Source: CAZZGX01 sp964653715
GTDB taxonomy: Bacteria; Patescibacteriota; Minisyncoccia; Ryanbacterales; GWA2-47-10b
DNA: 22,333 nt
Reading direction: 5' to 3'
NCBI GenBank assembly: GCA_964653715.1
Contig: CAZZGX010000011.1
Location: 1-22,333, forward strand
Shown: positions 8,166-12,967 of the stretch, piece after piece
Layout of the letters: the number at the start of each line of letters is the position of its first letter
How positions within the stretch are numbered: position 1 is the stretch's first letter
Notes under the pieces: generated by a model
Seen by the model: only the letters and a program-made list of their open reading frames with translations
What the model was told of the DNA's origin: nothing
The model's database searches: none
Position numbers and translations under genes: made by a program

Positions 8166-10580
8166 CTAGGGAGCCGTTCTTTTGCTCTCTGAAAGAGGTG
8201 CGTCTTGGCGCTTTTCAGGCGACGGCGTTCCATCATCAAGCGCGGATTTGCCTTTTTGTAAGTTATCGAGAATCTGTTTTATCTCTTTACTGTCTGGGTT
8301 TAGCTCTGCCACGTGATTAAAAACCTTGATGGCGTCACCTTTCCGGTTCGTTCGGTCATAGGTAAGGCCAAGAAAATAAAGTCCGTTTGAATAGTCTGGG
8401 TTTAGCTCACGGAGTGCTTCGAGCACCGCGCGCGCTTCGTCAAGATTATTTTTTTGATAGTATAAAACACCAAGCTGGAAAAGAACGCCAACATCCTTAG
8501 GTGCCAACTGATAGGTTGCCTCCGCCCGGGCAATTGCTTCATCGGTCTTGCCAAGCTGCTGATAAATTTGAGCGAGAAGAAAATGTGCGGCCGCGAAATC
8601 CGGCTTGAGCTTGGTGGCAACTACGAGAAGATCGGAGGCTTTTCCCCCTTCTTGGGCGGCTGATCCGGTCGTATCTTTCCCACCTGACCGAAGCAATGTC
8701 GCGTTTGCCGTAGCCACATGCGCCCGCGCGAGATTGAGGTAAATAATGGGATTGGTGGGAGCAAGATCCTTTGCCTTTTCATAATTCTGAATAGCAAAAT
8801 CGGCCGACTCAGGGATAACTGGTATTGCGGCCTCATACACCTGTCCGAGCATATTCCAATTTATAGAATCTTCGGGACCAAGCGTGGTTGCGCGTTTGCC
8901 AAAATCAATTGCCGCGGACAGAGCCCGCTGGAATTGCTGCTGGAGATCTTTGGGAGATCCCTCTTGCTTTGAAGCAATCCGTTGCATCCTGCTGATCTCA
9001 ATTTGGGCGAGTGTTCGCCAAAATCGATCTTGTCCAGGATCGTACTCAGTAGCCCGTTGAATGGTAAAGAGAGACGTATTAATCCCCTTGCCGCTCGAAA
9101 ATTCATCTACTCCTTTTGCAAAAACAACCTGAGAAAAATATCGAGTTCCTTCATAATAGACGCCGGCGACGCCACCAATCAGAAGAAAAATAATTACAAG
9201 CGATCCCACAAATCCGCGCTCGGAGCTCGAGAAAAGATCAACTTCCTGCTGAGGAACAAGGCTAAAACTTCCAAGAATTGCAATAAAAAGGCCCCCGACA
9301 ATAAAGCTTAAGAGAACTATGCTGATACTCAACGGATGCACAAGCCAGAGATAAAAAAGCAAAAACGTCCCAGCGGCAAAAGAGCGTGTCAGGGCGCGAT
9401 CGATGGGTTCCAGATTATCGTGGCTTAAACTGCGAAAAATAAGTACAAGTAAGAAAAAAATAAAGAGCGCGAAAGCAATAATGGGCAAAACGCCTCCTTC
9501 AGCGAGCATCGTCCCAATAACTGCTGCGCCATTTTCGAACCGTACCGCCCAAAAAGGAGTCGTATTCAAATCTTTCGGCTTATAACGATCCCATAAAAGT
9601 CCGAAGGTGTTCGGCCCATTGCCAAGCACCGTAGATCGCCCAAGAGACGCTTTAATAATACTAAAGGTAACGGCCCACGAGGGGGTAACCTCCGTCGGCG
9701 CGCCAATACTATTGGTAACCTCCTTTTGAATCAAGCTACTCATTAAAATGAGCAGTGTTGCGAGAAGTATCACCGCAAGTGAAACACCAAAAAATGTAGT
9801 GCGCGTCTTTCGCCGTGAAAAAAGAAGGGCTACAAATACTAAGGCAACAATCCCAAGACCAACAATACCGTAGCTAAAATTTGTAACGACAAGAAGAATC
9901 AGAGCGATTGAAAAAAGAACTGTCGTCCACCGACGAAGCGAGCTTTTCTCAAGATCAAAAAATGGTAAAAGAAAAGCAACAACGAAAGCAAAAAATCCGC
10001 CGAGGATACTCCAGGCTCCGAAAGGACTGAATGACCGGTCCGCGGCAAAGCCGGGAAGCTGGACATTGAAAACGCTATGAATTATGAAAAAAAGAGCAAC
10101 GAGGAGAAACGAAACGACCAGTGCCGCTGCGGCCCGGATTAACCACAGGCGATCCTTGAAAAACGCTGGAATAACAAAAAGAAAAATTCCTCCCGTCAAA
10201 AATGTCCGAAATGTAGTTGCTTCGTATCCACTCCCAACGAGCGACAGCATAAAACTTTTTGAGAAAAGACTTGAAAGAAGCCAGAGCACGAGAAACACTA
10301 AATACGCGGGATAGATCCACGCTCGGGTGACTCTTACCTTTCCTTCTTGCAAAGCACCGCCAAACCACGCGATTAATAATAACAATGCCACAATCGACCC
10401 AAAATATCCCTTATTCATCTCAATAGGGTTGGTAGTCAGCGGAAGGAAAAAAATCGGAAAAAGAAAAATAGCCGCCACTAAGACCCACCGCCCAATGTTA
10501 GTTAAAAAAGATGTCCCATGCGCCTCCTCTTCCACAACCTCAACTGTCTGTTCTTCCTGGTAATAATAGGTCTCTTCCAT
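8166..10580 (-). CDS. O-antigen ligase/Wzy-like membrane protein with C-terminal TPR repeats
   Basis: 804 residues. After an acidic 28-residue N-terminus come about 11-12 membrane spans (to ~residue 478). A large external loop at ~300-350 holds the family pattern around TVLGNGPNTFGLLWDRY, comparable with the GxGxxTF...Y...P loop of O-antigen ligases and polymerases. Residues ~500-780 are a TPR array of about six units, for example FLLAQIYQQLGKTDEAIARA and LFQLGVLYYQKNNLDEARAV. Proteins of this build are classed in the Wzy_C/WaaL superfamily. They join or polymerise lipid-linked sugars, or transfer them to protein. I infer a role in building surface glycan. It heads the operon with murJ and lepA, has a recognisable promoter (10630-10659), and ends at TAG touching the murJ ATG. 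The exact acceptor cannot be told from sequence. Confidence 0.82.
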   Translation of the reverse strand: MEETYYYQEEQTVEVVEEEAHGTSFLTNIGRWVLVAAIFLFPIFFLPLTTNPIEMNKGYFGSIVALLLLIAWFGGALQEGKVRVTRAWIYPAYLVFLVLWLLSSLFSKSFMLSLVGSGYEATTFRTFLTGGIFLFVIPAFFKDRLWLIRAAAALVVSFLLVALFFIIHSVFNVQLPGFAADRSFSPFGAWSILGGFFAFVVAFLLPFFDLEKSSLRRWTTVLFSIALILLVVTNFSYGIVGLGIVALVFVALLFSRRKTRTTFFGVSLAVILLATLLILMSSLIQKEVTNSIGAPTEVTPSWAVTFSIIKASLGRSTVLGNGPNTFGLLWDRYKPKDLNTTPFWAVRFENGAAVIGTMLAEGGVLPIIAFALFIFFLLVLIFRSLSHDNLEPIDRALTRSFAAGTFLLFYLWLVHPLSISIVLLSFIVGGLFIAILGSFSLVPQQEVDLFSSSERGFVGSLVIIFLLIGGVAGVYYEGTRYFSQVVFAKGVDEFSSGKGINTSLFTIQRATEYDPGQDRFWRTLAQIEISRMQRIASKQEGSPKDLQQQFQRALSAAIDFGKRATTLGPEDSINWNMLGQVYEAAIPVIPESADFAIQNYEKAKDLAPTNPIIYLNLARAHVATANATLLRSGGKDTTGSAAQEGGKASDLLVVATKLKPDFAAAHFLLAQIYQQLGKTDEAIARAEATYQLAPKDVGVLFQLGVLYYQKNNLDEARAVLEALRELNPDYSNGLYFLGLTYDRTNRKGDAIKVFNHVAELNPDSKEIKQILDNLQKGKSALDDGTPSPEKRQDAPLSESKRTAP

Positions 10581-10629
10581 ATATAGAGTGATTAAGAATA
10601 AAATTATGCTTAACAGAGAGGACTTTTTT

Positions 10630-10659
10630 AGTATAAACCTAGCCCTTTAAGGAATGCAA
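10630..10659 (-). promoter_or_regulatory. Sigma70-type promoter of the Wzy-murJ-lepA operon
   Basis: On the minus strand, -35 TTGCAT (10659-10654) and -10 TATACT (10635-10630) are separated by 18 bp. Transcription would begin near 10623, leaving a ~43-nt leader before the ATG at 10580. A perfect dyad lies just upstream of the -35 box. Confidence 0.55.
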
Positions 10660-10665
10660 TAGGCA

Positions 10666-10684
10666 ATCCGATGTCCTATCGGAT
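10666..10684. promoter_or_regulatory. 19-bp dyad, candidate operator
   Basis: ATCCGAT and ATCGGAT form a perfect 7-bp inverted repeat around GTCCT, 19 bp in all. It lies 6 bp beyond the -35 box of the minus-strand operon promoter and in the intergenic region shared with the divergent HTH regulator gene. The size suits a dimeric MerR-like protein, but binding is inference. Confidence 0.4.
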
Positions 10685-10721
10685 ATCCAAGATTTATCCA
10701 AAGTTCTACCTTTCCTCGACT

Positions 10722-10755
10722 TGTATAAAGTTTCTTCTTTGCTAGGCTTTATACA
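10722..10755. promoter_or_regulatory. 9-bp inverted repeat overlapping the HTH gene promoter
   Basis: TGTATAAAG (10722-10730) and CTTTATACA (10747-10755) are perfect inverted copies, 16 bp apart. Each arm contains a TATA-type -10-like element: the right arm reads TATACA on the plus strand, about 30 nt before the HTH gene ATG. The arrangement suits autoregulation by the encoded HTH protein or a promoter pair. No convincing -35 hexamer could be assigned. Confidence 0.4.
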
Positions 10756-10784
10756 TGTTGGTCTGCAACAAACATTACTAAAGT

Positions 10785-11006
10785 ATGGAAAAACAGTACC
10801 TAACTATAAAAGAAACATCGGTTCTTTTGGGTGTTACCCCGTTGACTCTTCGCAATTGGGATAAGAGAGGAAAACTTGTCGCACGGCGCCATCCTGTGAA
10901 TAACTATCGGGTTTATAAGAAGGAAGAAATCGAAAAGTTAATAAATAGAATGGATTCAAATCCGAACATACCCAAAAAGCTTAAAATAAATCTCGTAGAA
11001 GAATAA
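10785..11006 (+). CDS. Small MerR/excisionase-type helix-turn-helix DNA-binding protein
   Basis: 73 residues. Residues ~5-52 form a single MerR-family winged HTH: YLTIKETSVLLGVTPLTLRN, then W-D-K-R-G-K-L and NNYRVYKKEEIEKLI, matching the pattern of recognition helix, wing (RRHPVNNYRVY) and a following helix. There is no coiled-coil or effector domain, so this is a DNA-binding module alone, as in excisionases and BldC-like regulators. It is divergent from the Wzy-murJ-lepA operon with two perfect dyads between them, so it may control that operon and itself. That is inference from layout. An excisionase role is less likely because no integrase or attachment site is visible. It lacks an SD (TTACTAAAGT precedes the ATG). 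It converges with the rnpB terminator. Confidence 0.8.
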   Translation: MEKQYLTIKETSVLLGVTPLTLRNWDKRGKLVARRHPVNNYRVYKKEEIEKLINRMDSNPNIPKKLKINLVEE

Positions 11007-11032
11007 AAACGAAACCCCGCCCGAAGGCGGGG
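11004..11032 (-). terminator. Intrinsic terminator of rnpB
   Basis: Read on the minus strand, CCCCGCC-TTCG-GGCGGGG is a perfect 7-bp GC stem with a stable UUCG-type tetraloop, followed by TTTCGTTTTT. It starts one base after the P1 helix of RNase P RNA. The stem may also slow transcripts of the convergent HTH gene, but there is no T-tract on that side. Confidence 0.85.
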
Positions 11033-11505
11033 AGATATACCCGTAAGCCGGATCCTGTTTTATGTAATCATCTCTCTGGGCCCAGGATTGCTCGCTGAGC
11101 TCAAGCCCCCGATTTGAGGGGTTGCACCGGGCAAGTGTTTTCCTCCGCTTGTGGTCGCCCACAAACGCTGTGGTCTCTTACACCACTCTTTTCACCCTTA
11201 CCTCCTTCATTGTCTCAAGTATTTAACTCGAGATGATGACGATCGGCGGTATGGTCTCTGTGGCACTGTCTCGTATCTCGTCCGTTATTTCTAACGAGAC
11301 GGAATGGGTGGCCGTTAGCCATTGCCTCTGCCAGTTTTGTTCGAGCGAAGCAAGATTACAAAACTGAGCACTCCGACTTTACGTCGGAGTAGTCCCGACG
11401 TAAGGTCGGAACGCTCAATTTTGCAGTCGCCTGCGGCGAGCAAAATTGGCGGTGTCCGGACTTTCCTCTCCGCAATTTCTTGCAGAGCGATTACTCGGTA
11501 TATCT
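11033..11505 (-). ncRNA. rnpB: RNase P RNA (M1-type, class A-like)
   Basis: About 473 nt. The catalytic RNA removes 5' leaders from pre-tRNAs. The ends AGATATACC and GGTATATCT pair as P1. Conserved blocks appear in order: GAGGAAAGTCCGGAC (CR-I), TGGCTAACGGCCA (P9), ACAGAGACCATACCGCC (CR-IV region), GGTAAGGGTGAAAAGAGTGG, GGTGCAACCCC, AGCGAGCAATCCTGG, AGAGAGATGATTAC and AACAGGATCCGGCTTACGGG (CR-V). Two features are unusual. A 115-nt block of three hairpins is inserted between CR-I and P8. P15 is closed by a simple UCAAAUC loop, so the L15 internal loop with the GGU that usually pairs to tRNA CCA, and P16/P17 (hence also P6), appear absent. It has its own promoter and terminator. Any reading frames across it are accidental. 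Confidence 0.95.
11333..11448 (-). repeat. Palindrome-rich insertion within rnpB
   Basis: Three adjacent stem-loops fill the stretch between CR-I and the P8 helix. They are AGTTTTG/CAAAACT (11333-11365), a central double palindrome with CTCCGAC/GTCGGAG (11371-11389) and CCGAC/GTCGG (11395-11409) enclosed by GAGC/GCTC, and CAATTTTGC/GCAAAATTG (11416-11448). The two central palindromes are near-inverted copies of each other, as expected of a dispersed palindromic repeat. Most bacteria have only a few bases here, and type B RNAs have the single P5.1 helix. Confidence 0.7.
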
Positions 11506-11512
11506 AAGGAGA

Positions 11513-11540
11513 AGTATAACAGAAAACAATAAAAAATCAA
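11513..11540 (-). promoter_or_regulatory. rnpB: rnpB promoter
   Basis: On the minus strand, -35 TTGATT (11540-11535) and -10 TATACT (11518-11513) are 16 bp apart, with an upstream TG giving an extended -10 (TGTTATACT). Transcription would start at about 11506, right at the 5' strand of P1. The -35 box overlaps the last codons of the adjacent EPSPS-like gene. Confidence 0.75.
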
Positions 11541-12415
11541 GCATCTAAAAACTCCCAAAATTGTGGCCAACTTTTATTGACTGCGTTCGGGAATTGAAAA
11601 CGAAGGGCAATACCTTTTACTCTGCCAAGCATTGCGATTGCCTGCACCACTCTATGGTCTCTTGAAGTAATCGTCTTGTCAGCCCGCAGAAAGCCTAACT
11701 GTTTTTCCATCTCTTCTATTCTATTTGACTCGTGTCCAACTAAATTTGGCCATTGCCTCAAGCCCTCGCTTAATGTTATAAAATCAAACGCGCGCGCAAA
11801 ACAGTAATCCTCCGCTTGTTCCGGCTCAAACTTTGGATGCCGGCCTTTTAAAAGTTGTAGAAATGTTCTCGCTTGCCTCGCGATAATTTCATCTTTCCTC
11901 GGCTTCCACGGTACTCCTCTTTTCTCGGCTTCATGCCAATGCTCTCGCGCCTCGTAGGTAAGGGCGAGTTTGTAGGAAGGATTCTTAATATGTTCCTTGT
12001 TCCCGCAAAGGACCCCCGCTGAAGCCCATTGTGACGTTCCGTGGTCGAGCTCAAGAAGTTTTTTTAAAGGCCAATAGACAATCTTTGGATTGTTAGCTAC
12101 TGCTCGCCTCTGAAGCGTGCCTCGGCGAATAAATTTTTTCCCGAGATTGTATTTCCAAGATACAAACTAAAGAAAGCGATATAGTGTTCCAGATTCTCCG
12201 ATATCAATTATCTTTTGCTTTTGCCACGCTTTTATCGCTCCCTCAAGCGCCAAAAGATCATCGCTTAAGTACTCCTCGCTCTTCAAAAACTTTTTAATCT
12301 GAGTTTTATTATGAATCAAGTCAAGGACGCCCATCCGGATAACCCAAGACTTATCGAGAGGGATATATTTTCCAATTTTAATACTCAATTCCACGACGGG
12401 CTTTTTTGCCTTCAT
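11537..12415 (-). pseudogene. Compact EPSP-synthase-like (enolpyruvyl transferase family) gene with an in-frame amber codon
   Basis: From ATG at 12415 the frame has 292 codons before its TAA/TGA-type end at 11537, with one internal TAG at 12169-12167 (codon 83). Both sides read as one EPSPS-family protein: PLDKSWVIRMGVLDLI (cf. PPSKSxxxRALLLAAL), YLSDDLLALEGAIKAW (SDDTxxxxxALxxLG), IDIGESGTLYRFL (xDxGNSGTTMRLL, TAG directly after it), then LDHGTSQWASAGVL (SSQFLSALL), NLVGHESNRIEEMEKQLGF (LRVKESDRIAAMxxELxxLG) and ITSRDHRVVQAIAMLG (YxDHRMAMAFAL). Downstream of the TAG no ATG, GTG or TTG occurs before the TTG at 11761, so the second part cannot easily start alone. At ~292 residues it is far shorter than EPSPS (~430). 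It overlaps cobO by 38 bp. Other possible starts are GTG 12394 and TTG 12388. Function unknown. No other shikimate gene is near. Confidence 0.7.
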
Positions 12416-12899
12416 AAAATGGATGTTTGATATCGTGAATTTCTGAGACAAGATCGGCTATTTCTATTAGTTGCGGTTTTGCGCCTCGTCCCGTAAAGAT
12501 AAGATCGACTTTTTTCTCTCTACCAAGGCGGACGAGCTCGAGCGCGTCTTCCTCTCTAATCAAATTCAATTCAACGGCATTATTGATTTCATCGGCAATT
12601 ATAATATCCCACTTGCCACTTTTTGTTTCTTCCATCAGTTCGGCGAGAGCGGCTTGCGCTGCCTGCTCGTGCTCCTCGCGCGGCAACGTATCATTTAAAA
12701 TGCCGACGAAGCCCTTGCCGCGCTTGCGAAGCTCGAAATCGGGCGCCAAGCGCATATATGACCGGTCCTCGCCCGACGGCCACGGCCCTTTGATAAACTG
12801 GATCATCAAAACCTTTTTGCCGTCGCCCACCGAACGGAGCGCCTGCCCCAAAGCCGCCGTTGTCTTCCCCTTCCCGTCTCCCGTAAAAATATAAATCAT
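12378..12899 (-). CDS. cobO: Corrinoid adenosyltransferase, CobA/CobO/BtuR family
   Basis: 173 residues, the usual length for the core family. It transfers the 5'-deoxyadenosyl group of ATP to cob(I)alamin or cob(I)yrinate, making the B12 coenzyme. The P-loop TGDGKGKTT is at residues 6-14, followed by the family motifs VLMIQFIKG (29-37 region), a GE-containing loop, and IIIADEINNAV (Walker-B-like DE). The N-terminal helix used by long forms to cover the active site is absent. It lies 68 nt downstream of nrdJ, whose product needs adenosylcobalamin, behind a terminator-like hairpin. The pairing argues for salvage of corrinoid to feed nrdJ. No corrin synthesis gene is seen. Its 3' end overlaps the EPSPS-like gene. 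Confidence 0.92.
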   Translation of the reverse strand: MIYIFTGDGKGKTTAALGQALRSVGDGKKVLMIQFIKGPWPSGEDRSYMRLAPDFELRKRGKGFVGILNDTLPREEHEQAAQAALAELMEETKSGKWDIIIADEINNAVELNLIREEDALELVRLGREKKVDLIFTGRGAKPQLIEIADLVSEIHDIKHPFYEGKKARRGIEY

Positions 12900-12908
12900 G
12901 CTCTTTAC

Positions 12909-12940
12909 ACAAAACCCCGTGCTTCTGCTCGGGGTTTTGT
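12909..12940. terminator. Strong hairpin between nrdJ and cobO
   Basis: ACAAAACCCCG and CGGGGTTTTGT pair perfectly over 11 bp with a 10-nt loop. On the minus strand the 3' arm ends in TTTTGTGT, a weak U-tract, so it is probably the nrdJ terminator. It stops only 10 nt before the cobO ATG, so partial read-through could feed cobO. It is too short to be a cobalamin riboswitch. Confidence 0.6.
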
Positions 12941-12967
12941 GCCCTTATCTACAATATAGCACGCGGC

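Noticed and set aside
10956..11162. 68-codon minus-strand frame over rnpB
   Set aside because: It lies across the 3' half of RNase P RNA and its terminator, so it is not coding.
12900..12967. Cobalamin riboswitch upstream of cobO
   Set aside because: The gap is only 68 nt and holds one simple hairpin. There is no B12-box.
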